Source: Cellulomonas sp. Leaf334
Lineage (GTDB): Bacteria; Actinomycetota; Actinomycetes; Actinomycetales; Cellulomonadaceae
Assembly (NCBI RefSeq): GCF_001424195.1
Contig: NZ_LMOO01000010.1
Coordinates: 1 to 64,000 of the forward strand
Direction of reading: 5' to 3'
DNA length: 64,000 bases
The position numbers and the translations under genes were made by a program. The notes below the pieces were generated by a model. The model worked only from the letters and a program-made list of their open reading frames with translations. It was not told the origin of the DNA and did not search any database. Below are positions 9,848 through 17,271 of this stretch, piece by piece. Position 1 is the stretch's first letter. The number at the start of each line of letters is the position of its first letter.

Positions 9848-10710
9848 CCGACGAGCCTCAGACCGGGTGTCTTCTCCTGCGCCGGGACGGGCACAGGCGC
9901 AGACCCGATGGGCAGGGTCAGGTCGAGCGAGCGCGGCACCGCGGCGCTGCCCCGGCCGGTGCGGACCAGCCGGATCTCGTGCGTGCGCAACCGCCCCTCG
10001 CCCGCGTCGATCCCCGTCCACCGGCCCGACTCGACCGTGAGCACCACCCCCGCACCGGGCCAGTCGACGGTCGAGAGCAGCACGGACCCGCGGTCCCGGG
10101 CGCGCGCGGACAGCTTGCGGCGCTCGGCGTCGGTCAGGGCGGCCTGCGGCCCGACGACCACGACGTCCACGCCGTCGAGCAGCGCGGCCACCACGGTCGG
10201 CGCCTCCAGCCCCGGGTGCGGGACCACAGCCAGCCGGTCGAGCGACACCCCGGCCTGGGCAGCCGCGAGCAGGCCGATGGTCGGCTGGCCGACGACGCTC
10301 GCCCACGCCCCGCCGGCGCACGCGTGCGCGAGCATCGCCAGCACCAGCGACGTCGACCCGGTGACCACGGTGGTGCCGCCGCGGCGCAGCCCCTCGGGCA
10401 GGATCGGGGCCAGCGGGGGTGGGACCGCCATCGGCGGGCGCTCGCTGGTGATGATCCCGGTGGTCGGCTGCTCGACGGGGACCTCGGGCGGGTGCGGCAG
10501 GACCACGAGCGCGGGCGCGGGCGCGGCGACCGTCTCCGGGTCGGTGCCGGCCTCGGCGTGGTGGTGTCCGAGCAGGCCGGCCGGCTCTGTCGTCGCCGCC
10601 GGACCACCCAGCGGCAGCACGCTGCGCGCCCCCGTGCGCTGCTCGGCGCGCGCGAGAGCGGCCCGGGCGAGAGCGGCCCGGTCCTCGCGCGACATGGTGC
10701 CGACGGCCAT
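9844..10710 (-). CDS. imuA': ImuA', RecA-like mutasome accessory protein
   Basis: A 288-residue RecA-superfamily relative, first gene of the SOS mutasome. Where RecA has the Walker A loop this protein reads TGSTSLVLAM, without the GKT/S, so ATP binding is probably lost. The VVVVGP segment resembles the Walker B strand. The N-terminal 80 residues are Ala/Pro-rich and probably disordered. I chose the ATG at 10710 because GGGAGGAGGG precedes it at good spacing; an in-frame ATG at 10767 lies inside the LexA box and is therefore unlikely. It ends in an ATGA overlap with imuB. Confidence 0.88.
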   Translation of the reverse strand: MAVGTMSREDRAALARAALARAEQRTGARSVLPLGGPAATTEPAGLLGHHHAEAGTDPETVAAPAPALVVLPHPPEVPVEQPTTGIITSERPPMAVPPPLAPILPEGLRRGGTTVVTGSTSLVLAMLAHACAGGAWASVVGQPTIGLLAAAQAGVSLDRLAVVPHPGLEAPTVVAALLDGVDVVVVGPQAALTDAERRKLSARARDRGSVLLSTVDWPGAGVVLTVESGRWTGIDAGEGRLRTHEIRLVRTGRGSAAVPRSLDLTLPIGSAPVPVPAQEKTPGLRLVG

Positions 10711-10759
10711 ACGACCCTCCTCCCGATCAGCCGATGAGAGGGTGCTCCCGGAGACCTCA

Positions 10760-10775
10760 TCGAACATCTGTTCGA
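10760..10775 (-). promoter_or_regulatory. LexA (SOS) box of the mutasome operon
   Basis: TCGAACATCTGTTCGA is a perfect 8+8 palindrome around a four-base spacer (arms TCGAAC and GTTCGA), the consensus actinobacterial LexA operator. It sits 50 bp upstream of the chosen imuA' start, so the cassette should be repressed by LexA and induced by DNA damage. Confidence 0.93.
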
Positions 10776-10925
10776 AGTATCTCAGTACACGCTGACACTC
10801 CGGACGCTGTCAATCCGACGTCGCCCGGACGGCCCCGCGACGGCGTGCCCGAGACGCAACCACGCAGGTCTCGGCTATGTTCTCGTCGCCCGGCAGCGGC
10901 GCCGGCGTCAGCAGAGAGGCACGCC

Positions 10926-11594
10926 ATGGGAGTCGTCGTCGGGATCTACCGCCTCGCGCTGGCGGCGATCACGTTCCTCGCGCTGTTCTGGGCGCCCAGC
11001 ACCGGGCTGGCGTTCGACCTCGAGGACTACGTCTACTTCACCAACCAGTCGAACCTGCTGCTGGCCGTCGTGATGCTCTGGGGCGGAGTCGCCGTGCTCG
11101 CCCGTCGCGAGGGACCGGCACCCTGGCTGTTCGGCGCGGTGACGCTCTTCATCCTCATCACCGGCCTGGTCTCGTACCTCATCCTCGACCCGGCGCCCCC
11201 CGGAGAGGAGATCGTCGCGCTCGGCCTGACCCGGGACCAGATCGTGCACCGGCTGACCCCGATCGCGGCGTTCGTGCACTTCGTGCTGATGGTCCCGCAC
11301 CGCAGCCTGCGCATCCGGAACGCCGCGTACTGGCTGCTCTACCCGGTGGCGTACTGCGCGTTCTCCACGGTCCGCGGCGTGCTGAGCCCTGACAGCGAGT
11401 ACCCGTACGGGTTCGTCGACGTCTCCGAGCTGGGCTACGGCGGGCTGCTGCTCAACGTCCTGATCTACGGCGTCGGCTTCTTCGTCCTCGGTCTCGCCCT
11501 CGTCGGCCTCGACCGGCTCCTGCCCGCGCGGGCGCTCCTCGGACGACGTGCACCCGAGCCGACCCCGCGCGGACCCCTGGTCCCCGCGCCATGA
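10926..11594 (+). CDS. Pr6Pr family membrane protein
   Basis: A 222-residue protein with six predicted membrane helices, near residues 6-22, 36-55, 62-80, 100-120, 130-150 and 172-195. Landmarks are YFTNQSNLL near the N-terminus, an HRLTPIAAFVHF helix and YPVAYCAFSTVRG, which fit the Pr6Pr family. No enzymatic function is established for that family. GAGAGG precedes the ATG and a TATGTT hexamer at 10876-10881 is a possible -10. It is transcribed away from the LexA-controlled operon. Confidence 0.75.
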   Translation: MGVVVGIYRLALAAITFLALFWAPSTGLAFDLEDYVYFTNQSNLLLAVVMLWGGVAVLARREGPAPWLFGAVTLFILITGLVSYLILDPAPPGEEIVALGLTRDQIVHRLTPIAAFVHFVLMVPHRSLRIRNAAYWLLYPVAYCAFSTVRGVLSPDSEYPYGFVDVSELGYGGLLLNVLIYGVGFFVLGLALVGLDRLLPARALLGRRAPEPTPRGPLVPAP

Positions 11595-11601
11595 TGTCGG
11601 C

Positions 11602-12126
11602 ATGGCCGTGAACCTCACCCGTCCCGTCGCCCCCGACCCCTACTCGCTGCTCCCGCCGGTCCCCGACTTCACCCTGACGAGCGAGGACTTCGGGCACGGC
11701 GAGCGCCTCCCGGACGTGCACACCAACACCGACGCCGGCAGCAACACCTCGCCGCAGCTGTCGTGGACGGGCTTCCCCGACGCCACGCAGTCGTTCCTCG
11801 TGAGCTGCTTCGACCCGGACGCCCCCGGCCCCGCGGGCTGGTGGCACTGGACCGTGGTCGACGTCCCCGCGACCACCACCGCGCTGGCCACGGGTGCCGA
11901 CCTGCCCGCGGGCGCGTTCGCGCTGCGCGGCGACGACGGCGAGGCGCGCTACGTGGGCGCCGCTCCCCCGCCCGGCGACCAGGTGCACCGGTACATCTTC
12001 GTCGTGCACGCCCTCGACGTGCCCTCGCTCGGGCTCGGACCGGACACGATGCCGGGCGCCGCGAACACGGCTGTGCTGTTCCACACGCTCGCCCGCGCGG
12101 TGCTCGTCGGGACCTACCAGCGGTGA
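11602..12126 (+). CDS. YbhB/YbcL family Raf kinase inhibitor-like protein
   Basis: A 174-residue PEBP-fold protein. The DPDAPGPAGWWHWTVVDVP segment near 74-92 and the PPPGDQVHRYIFVVHAL segment near 127-143 are the two conserved ligand-pocket motifs of bacterial YbhB/YbcL proteins. There is no signal peptide, so it is probably cytoplasmic. Biochemical role in bacteria is unclear. A CATGAT hexamer ends six bases before the ATG. Its stop overlaps the following GTG (GTGA), linking it to the YbaK gene. Confidence 0.9.
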   Translation: MAVNLTRPVAPDPYSLLPPVPDFTLTSEDFGHGERLPDVHTNTDAGSNTSPQLSWTGFPDATQSFLVSCFDPDAPGPAGWWHWTVVDVPATTTALATGADLPAGAFALRGDDGEARYVGAAPPPGDQVHRYIFVVHALDVPSLGLGPDTMPGAANTAVLFHTLARAVLVGTYQR

Positions 12127-12689
12127 CGCTCGGCACGCTCACGTGGGTCCGCGCGCTCGACCGCCCCGACCTGCTCGCCGTCTCCACCCACGCCACGATC
12201 GAGGCCTGGGTCGCACAGGACCCGACGGTGGCCGACGCCGTCCTGGTGACCGAGATCGACCCCGACCTGGCCGACACGGCCGCGCTCACCGAGGCGTACC
12301 GTCTGCCGCCCGCGGCGTCCGCCAACTGCGTGCTCGTCGCGGGCCGCCGTGAGGGCGAGGAGCGCGTGGCCGCGGCCGTCGTGCGCGCCACCACGCGCGC
12401 CGACGTCAACGCCACGGTCAAACGGCTGCTCGACGTCCGCAAGGCGTCGTTCCTGCCCATGGACCGCGCCGTCGAGGAGTCGGGCATGGAGTACGGCGGC
12501 ATCACCCCGCTCGGCCTGCCTGCGCGCTACCGCGTGCTGGTCGACGGTCGCATCGCGGTGGACGACCCCGAGGCCGGGCCGACCGTGATCATCGGCAGCG
12601 GCGTGCGCCGCTCGAAGATCGCCCTGCCCGGAGCGCTCCTCGCCCGGGCGCCCGGCGTCGAGGTCGTCGACGGGCTCGCGCTCGACTGA
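12123..12689 (+). CDS. YbaK/EbsC family protein (aminoacyl-tRNA deacylase-like)
   Basis: A 188-residue YbaK/prolyl-tRNA deacylase domain protein. Family-typical features include SANCVLVAGRR, KRLLDVRKASFLP with the conserved Lys of the editing pocket near residue 115, EYGGITPLGLP, and a closing VIIGSGVRRSKIALPG. Such proteins hydrolyse misacylated tRNA, for example Cys-tRNA(Pro); the exact substrate is not readable here. The GTG start shares four bases with the upstream stop. Confidence 0.85.
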   Translation: MTLGTLTWVRALDRPDLLAVSTHATIEAWVAQDPTVADAVLVTEIDPDLADTAALTEAYRLPPAASANCVLVAGRREGEERVAAAVVRATTRADVNATVKRLLDVRKASFLPMDRAVEESGMEYGGITPLGLPARYRVLVDGRIAVDDPEAGPTVIIGSGVRRSKIALPGALLARAPGVEVVDGLALD

Positions 12690-12706
12690 GCGTGGGTGCC
12701 CGTCGC

Positions 12707-12712
12707 TAGGGT
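12707..12712 (+). promoter_or_regulatory. Candidate -10 hexamer TAGGGT
   Basis: TAGGGT ends eight bases before the ATG at 12721, implying a leader of about two bases. No Shine-Dalgarno sequence is seen. Confidence 0.5.
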
Positions 12713-12720
12713 GTCGCGGC

Positions 12721-13659
12721 ATGAGCCGAACGACCCATCGCGTCACCAGGGACCGCGCGGTCTGCCGTGCCCACGGGGTCACGGGCGTGCTGGTCCGGCC
12801 CGTGTCGGGTGCCGAGCGCGCGGTCGTCGTCATCGGCGGGTCCGAGGGCGGGATGCACGAGCGGGACGCCGTCGCGCTCGCCGAGGCCGGGTTCGCTGCC
12901 CTCGCACTGGCCTACTTCGGTGCGCCCGGGGTCCCGCCCGTGCTCGTCGACGTGCCCCTCGAGTACTTCACGCGAGCGCTCGACCTGCTGGAGGCGGAGG
13001 GGTTCGCACCGGGCTCGATCGGGCTGCTCGGCGGGTCGCGGGGCGGGGAGGCGGCGCTGCTGGTGGGCAGCCGCGACGAGCGGGTCGGGTCCGTGGTCAG
13101 CATCGTCGGCAGCGGTGTGGTCACGCAGGGCATCGACTACGGGGCCGGCCGGCTGGACGCGATCCTGCAGTCGTCCGGGCCGGCCTGGACCGTCGGCGGC
13201 GACCCGCTGCCGTTCCTGCCCTACGAGGTCGGCCCCGAGCTCCTGGGGACCATCGAGCGCAACGAACCGGTCGAGCTGCGCGACGCCTTCGCCGCCCTGC
13301 CGACCGATGCTGCCGAGCTGGACCGTGTCAGCATCCCGGTGGAGCGCATCCGCGGCGGGGTCCTGCTCGTCTCGGGGAGCCACGACCTGACGTGGGACTC
13401 ACCCGCGTACCACCGGGTCGCCGCCGACCGTCTCACCGACCACCCGTACCCGTGGGCGAACGTCGTCCTCGACTCCGTCGGACACCTGATCGCGGGACCG
13501 CCCGGGGGCGTGACCGCCAGCGAGGGTCCGGGTCCCGGGGTGACGTTCCGGTTCGGCGGCGACCCGGTCATCACCGCGCAGGGACGGGTGGAGACGTGGT
13601 CGCGGAGCATCGGATTCCTGCGCTACACCCTGCCTCGCGACGACGCCGCAGCGACGTGA
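12721..13659 (+). CDS. Acyl-CoA thioester hydrolase / BAAT C-terminal family protein
   Basis: A 312-residue alpha/beta hydrolase. GGSRGG puts the nucleophile at S106, SGSHDLTWDS places the acid at D222, and SVGHLIAGPP places the histidine at H255, matching the C-terminal catalytic domain of the acyl-CoA thioesterase / bile-acid-CoA:amino-acid N-acyltransferase family. The N-terminal domain of the animal enzymes is missing, as usual in bacteria. Substrate unknown. The following 230 bp before the trmH-family gene carry only a doubtful ORF (see findings). Confidence 0.8.
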   Translation: MSRTTHRVTRDRAVCRAHGVTGVLVRPVSGAERAVVVIGGSEGGMHERDAVALAEAGFAALALAYFGAPGVPPVLVDVPLEYFTRALDLLEAEGFAPGSIGLLGGSRGGEAALLVGSRDERVGSVVSIVGSGVVTQGIDYGAGRLDAILQSSGPAWTVGGDPLPFLPYEVGPELLGTIERNEPVELRDAFAALPTDAAELDRVSIPVERIRGGVLLVSGSHDLTWDSPAYHRVAADRLTDHPYPWANVVLDSVGHLIAGPPGGVTASEGPGPGVTFRFGGDPVITAQGRVETWSRSIGFLRYTLPRDDAAAT

Positions 13660-13891
13660 TCGCGTCGTTCCACGACCGCCTCGGCGAGGTCCTCCACCGG
13701 CTGGACCTGAGGTCGATCGCGAGGCAGCGGTGGCGAGCGAGCGACGAGCCGTGGTGGCTCCCCAGGGTCCCGGGCATCAGCGCCGACGGTTTCCTGTACG
13801 CGCGGTGCGCAGCGGTCGCGGAGGGCAGGTCGACGGTCGAGGCGGCAAGCCTCCCGGCAGTCCCCGGTGACCGGCTCGCGGACCGGCCGCG

Positions 13892-14713
13892 TCAGCGCGT
13901 CGCCCAGAAGGCGACCGCGGCGGCCGACGCGACGTTGAGCGAGTCGACTCCCCCGCGCATCGGGATGCGGACGACGACGTCCGCCGCCGCGATCGTCTCG
14001 GCCTTCAACCCGTGCCCCTCCGACCCGAGGACCAGCGCGAGCCGCTCAGGAGTGTCCCGCTCCAGCTCGTCCAGGTCGACCGCGTCGTCGGTGAGGGCCA
14101 GCGCCGCGGTGACGAACCCGTGCTGCCGCAGCACGTCGATGCCGGCGGGCCACGGGTCGATGCGGGTCCACGGCACCTGGAACACGGTGCCCATGGAGAC
14201 CCGGACCGACCGCCTGTAGAGCGGGTCGGCGCAGCGCGGCGTGACGAGGACGGCGTCCATGCCCATCGCCGCGCACGCGCGCATGATCGCGCCGACGTTC
14301 GTGTGGTCGACGATGTCCTCCAGCACGGCGACCCGACGAGCCCCGGCGAGCAGCGAGGCCACGGGCGCGAGTGCCGGTCGGTGCATCGCGGCCAGCGCGC
14401 CACGGTGGACGTGGAACCCGGTGATCGCTTCGAGCACGGGTTCCTCGGCGACGTACACGGGGACGACCGTGTCGTCGGCGGGCAGCCCGGCCAGCAGCCG
14501 TTCCAGGTCCGGCAGCCAGCGCGGCGACAGCAGCACCGAGCGCGGTCGGTGGCCGGCGGCGAGCGCCCGGCCCAGCACGGTCGAGCTCTCCGCGATGTAG
14601 AGGCCCTTGGCGGGCTCCTGCCGCGAGCGCAGCGCCACGTCGGTCAGGGCGACGTAGTCGGCGAGCCGTTCGTCGGCGGGGTCGGTGACGGGCTGCAGGG
14701 AGGCGACGGGCAC
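13892..14713 (-). CDS. TrmH/SpoU family RNA 2'-O-methyltransferase
   Basis: A 273-residue SPOUT methyltransferase. The N-terminal 110 residues include a substrate-binding region with LYIAESSTVLGRAL. The knot domain shows the family motifs DHTNVGAIMRACAAMGMDAV (motif 1), ALVLGSEGHGL (motif 2) and IPMRGGVDSLNVASAAAVAFW (motif 3), all intact. The target is tRNA or rRNA ribose; position unknown. Its start lies four bases after the xylanase stop, so it may be co-transcribed with it. Confidence 0.9.
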   Translation of the reverse strand: MPVASLQPVTDPADERLADYVALTDVALRSRQEPAKGLYIAESSTVLGRALAAGHRPRSVLLSPRWLPDLERLLAGLPADDTVVPVYVAEEPVLEAITGFHVHRGALAAMHRPALAPVASLLAGARRVAVLEDIVDHTNVGAIMRACAAMGMDAVLVTPRCADPLYRRSVRVSMGTVFQVPWTRIDPWPAGIDVLRQHGFVTAALALTDDAVDLDELERDTPERLALVLGSEGHGLKAETIAAADVVVRIPMRGGVDSLNVASAAAVAFWATR

Positions 14714-14717
14714 CCGG

Positions 14718-15959
14718 TCATCCTTCCAGCCGGACGACGACCTCCCCGTCGTGCGCCAGCTCGAACGGCGTCCCGGCCACGGAGTAGGTGCCGAGGAACC
14801 CGCTGACGGGCACGCGTCCGTCCGACGAGGTCCGCAGGGTCGTCGGCGCCAGCCACCACTCGTCCTTCACCAGCCGGCGCAGCGCGTCGTACGCGGGCTT
14901 GGGGGTGCCGTCGACACGGACCAGCCCGGCCGGAGCGCCGAGCCACGCACCTTCGTCGGTGATCCCCCAGTAGGTCGCCGCCTGCACGGCCGGGTGCCCC
15001 AGCAGGGTCCGGTAGTGGCGTTCCAACTCGTCGCCCTGCCGGGTCTCGCCCTCGAGGGTCGACGGCCAGGACGACACCCGGTGGTCGTTGAGGTCCTCGA
15101 TGTGCGGGGGCATGAGGTCGCCGGACAACAGGGTCGTCTCGGTCAGGTGCAGAGGCAGCCCGAAGCGCGCGAACCGGTCGAGGATGGCGAGGGTCTTCTC
15201 CTCGCCCCAGTAACCCTGGTGCATGTGGCTCTGCAGCCCGATCGCGTCGAGCTGGACCCCGGCTTCGAGCACGCCCTCGATGAGGCACTCGTAGGCGGTG
15301 GACATGTCGAAGTCGTTCAGCAGCAGGGTGGCCGACGGGTTGGTCTGGCGGGCGGCGTCGAACGCGAGCCGGATGGTCGGGATGCGCCCGCGCTCCCAGG
15401 CGAGCCGGGTCAGACCGTTGGGCTCCTTGTCGAACACCGGCATGATGACGACCTCGTTGATCACGTCCCACGTGTCGACGACCCCGGCGAAGTCGGCCAC
15501 CTCGCGCCGGATTCGCGCGTCCTGCACGTCGGCGATCTCGTCGGTGCTCAGGTCGAGCAGCCAGGGCGCGCCGACCGTGTGCCAGGCGAGCGGGTGACCC
15601 TTGACGGCGACGCCGCGGTCGGCGAACCAGCGCGCCGCCGTCAGCAGCCGGGCCGTGTCGGGACGGCCCCGCACCCGTTCGAACCCGCCCCAGTAGAACG
15701 GCAGCGTCGCGGAGTTGAACACGTCGAGCCAGAGGTCCGCGAGCCCCGTGGCGGAGGCGGCGGTGGCGCCGCCGAACGCGGGCAGCTCGGCCGCCTCGCC
15801 CTCCTGGTTGGCGAGCGCGATGAAGTCGAACCCGATGTTGCCGAACAGGAACGCGTGGCGTTCCTGGGCGACGACGACGTCGGCGTCGGCGAGGGGGCGG
15901 CCGTCCGCGCCGAGGACGGTGACGACGGCGTCGGCGCGCCGGTGGGGCAGGGTGGACAT
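14718..15959 (-). CDS. GH10 endo-1,4-beta-xylanase, cytoplasmic
   Basis: A 413-residue glycoside hydrolase family 10 enzyme that cleaves beta-1,4-xylan or xylo-oligosaccharides. WDVINEV gives the acid/base E169 and LTETT gives the nucleophile E274; the conserved GHPLAWH is at 121-127. No signal peptide is present, so it probably works on imported xylo-oligosaccharides. A short beta-rich N-terminal stretch (about 1-35) and a C-terminal extension after about 355 flank the barrel. An MFS transporter lies just upstream on the same strand. A start-adjacent -10 hexamer and a LacI-like palindrome (separate entries) suggest sugar-responsive repression. Confidence 0.93.
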   Translation of the reverse strand: MSTLPHRRADAVVTVLGADGRPLADADVVVAQERHAFLFGNIGFDFIALANQEGEAAELPAFGGATAASATGLADLWLDVFNSATLPFYWGGFERVRGRPDTARLLTAARWFADRGVAVKGHPLAWHTVGAPWLLDLSTDEIADVQDARIRREVADFAGVVDTWDVINEVVIMPVFDKEPNGLTRLAWERGRIPTIRLAFDAARQTNPSATLLLNDFDMSTAYECLIEGVLEAGVQLDAIGLQSHMHQGYWGEEKTLAILDRFARFGLPLHLTETTLLSGDLMPPHIEDLNDHRVSSWPSTLEGETRQGDELERHYRTLLGHPAVQAATYWGITDEGAWLGAPAGLVRVDGTPKPAYDALRRLVKDEWWLAPTTLRTSSDGRVPVSGFLGTYSVAGTPFELAHDGEVVVRLEG

Positions 15960-15965
15960 CGGGCA

Positions 15966-15971
15966 AGCGTA
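15966..15971 (-). promoter_or_regulatory. Candidate -10 hexamer of the xylanase gene
   Basis: On the minus strand TACGCT ends exactly six bases before the ATG at 15959, so transcription would begin at the start codon (leaderless). Confidence 0.55.
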
Positions 15972-15975
15972 GGTC

Positions 15976-15989
15976 TTTTATCGATCCAA
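15976..15989. promoter_or_regulatory. Possible LacI-type operator
   Basis: Minus strand TTGGATCGATAAAA: an imperfect palindrome with the central CG typical of LacI-family operators (inner TTnnATCGATnnAA symmetric). It lies just upstream of the xylanase -10 hexamer and overlaps the last codons and stop of the MFS gene. Confidence 0.4.
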
Positions 15990-17216
15990 CCTGACGCCTA
16001 ACCCCTCGTCACCTACGGGCACCGCGGCTCGTCGTGCGGCTCGGCCGCCGAGGACGGCCACCCCCGCGCCCACGAGCGCGACGACGGGCACGACGAGGAA
16101 CGCCTGGTGCGTCCCGACGGCGTCGGACAGGGCCCCGAGGGCGAACGGGGCGACGCCGATCGCGAGCCCGCCCGCGAACGTCGCGCGCGCCTGCGTCGCG
16201 TCCGTGCGTCCGGGTGCGGTAGCGAGCAGCAGCGCGACGGACAACGGGTACTGCGCGCCGTAGCCGAGCCCGGCGACGAACAGACCGACGATCGCCACGG
16301 TCGGGGTGGTCGCGGTCCACAGCACCGCCCAGCCACCGATCGCGACGACGAACGCCACGGCGAGCAGCAGCACCGGTGCCACGCGCAGCGACAACGGCCC
16401 GACGACGAACCGGATCACCGACATCCCCGCCACGAGCCCGGCGGTCGTCGCGGCCGCGATACCGGGGCCGGCCCCCGTCCGCTCGAGCACCAGGCCGGTC
16501 GCCCAGTACGTGGTGGCGAACTCCATGGCGACGGCGGCGACCATCGTCACCAGGAAGCACCACCCCGGGAGCGTGGTGCGTGCGCGGACGACCTCCGGCA
16601 CGGCAGGGTCGGGGACGTGCGGTGGTGTCATCGCTCCGCCGACGGGGATCCGCGACACGACGATCGCCGAGACGAGCGCGAGGACGACCGTCACGGCGAC
16701 CGCGGGCCGCCAGCCCCAGCCGATCGCGACGCACACACCGACGGCCAGCGGACCGACGAGCCCGATGGACGAGCCGATCCCGTTCCCCTCGGTCAGTGCG
16801 GCCGACGCCTTGCTCCCGTGCCGGAGCGCCAGACCGGCCTGTGCGCTGCTGATCGCGATGTTCCCCCCGAGCGCCAGCACCACCATGGCGGGCAGGCTCC
16901 AGGCCAGCGAGGGGGCTGCGACCAGGCCGGACGCCCCGACGGCGATCAGGGCGCACGCGACGAGGAGCGCCGTGCGCCGGCCGCGGCTCCGCACGAACCG
17001 TGGCGTCGTGAACGCGGCCAGGATGCCGCCGACGGCCATCGCGGTCCCGTGCAGCCCCGCCTGCGCGTCGCTGATGCCGAGCTCGTCCGCGAGCAGGGGC
17101 ACGCTCGGGTTGAAGCTGTACAGCAGCCAGCCCCACACGACGAAGCTCCCGTAGAACGCGACCGTCGTCCGGTCGCGCGGGAACCCACCGGTCGCGGGGC
17201 GGGTGGGGCTGGGCAT
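15978..17216 (-). CDS. MFS transporter
   Basis: A 412-residue major facilitator with about twelve membrane helices spread from residue 15 to 405. The loop after the second helix contains TPRFVRSRGRRTALL, the usual positively charged MFS loop. It shares no clear specificity motif; CynX/NimT-like or sugar efflux relatives are possible. It ends 18 bp before the xylanase ATG, so a link to xylo-oligosaccharide transport is possible but unproven. A TACCCT hexamer sits seven bases before the ATG. Confidence 0.8.
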   Translation of the reverse strand: MPSPTRPATGGFPRDRTTVAFYGSFVVWGWLLYSFNPSVPLLADELGISDAQAGLHGTAMAVGGILAAFTTPRFVRSRGRRTALLVACALIAVGASGLVAAPSLAWSLPAMVVLALGGNIAISSAQAGLALRHGSKASAALTEGNGIGSSIGLVGPLAVGVCVAIGWGWRPAVAVTVVLALVSAIVVSRIPVGGAMTPPHVPDPAVPEVVRARTTLPGWCFLVTMVAAVAMEFATTYWATGLVLERTGAGPGIAAATTAGLVAGMSVIRFVVGPLSLRVAPVLLLAVAFVVAIGGWAVLWTATTPTVAIVGLFVAGLGYGAQYPLSVALLLATAPGRTDATQARATFAGGLAIGVAPFALGALSDAVGTHQAFLVVPVVALVGAGVAVLGGRAARRAAVPVGDEGLGVRLDR

Positions 17217-17223
17217 GCTGCCG

Positions 17224-17229
17224 AGGGTA
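17224..17229 (-). promoter_or_regulatory. Candidate -10 hexamer of the MFS gene
   Basis: Minus-strand TACCCT, seven bases before the ATG at 17216; leader of about one base. Confidence 0.5.
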
Positions 17230-17271
17230 CGTCGCCGCAGGTCACGGCCCGGCCAGGGCACCGGGTGGAAC

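Noticed and set aside
10711-10767. Longer imuA' beginning at the ATG at 10767
   Set aside because: That codon lies inside the LexA box, while the ATG at 10710 has a strong Shine-Dalgarno sequence.
7841-10795. A 984-codon open frame on the plus strand
   Set aside because: Antisense to the mutasome operon, no motifs, Arg/Pro-rich composition of a shadow frame.
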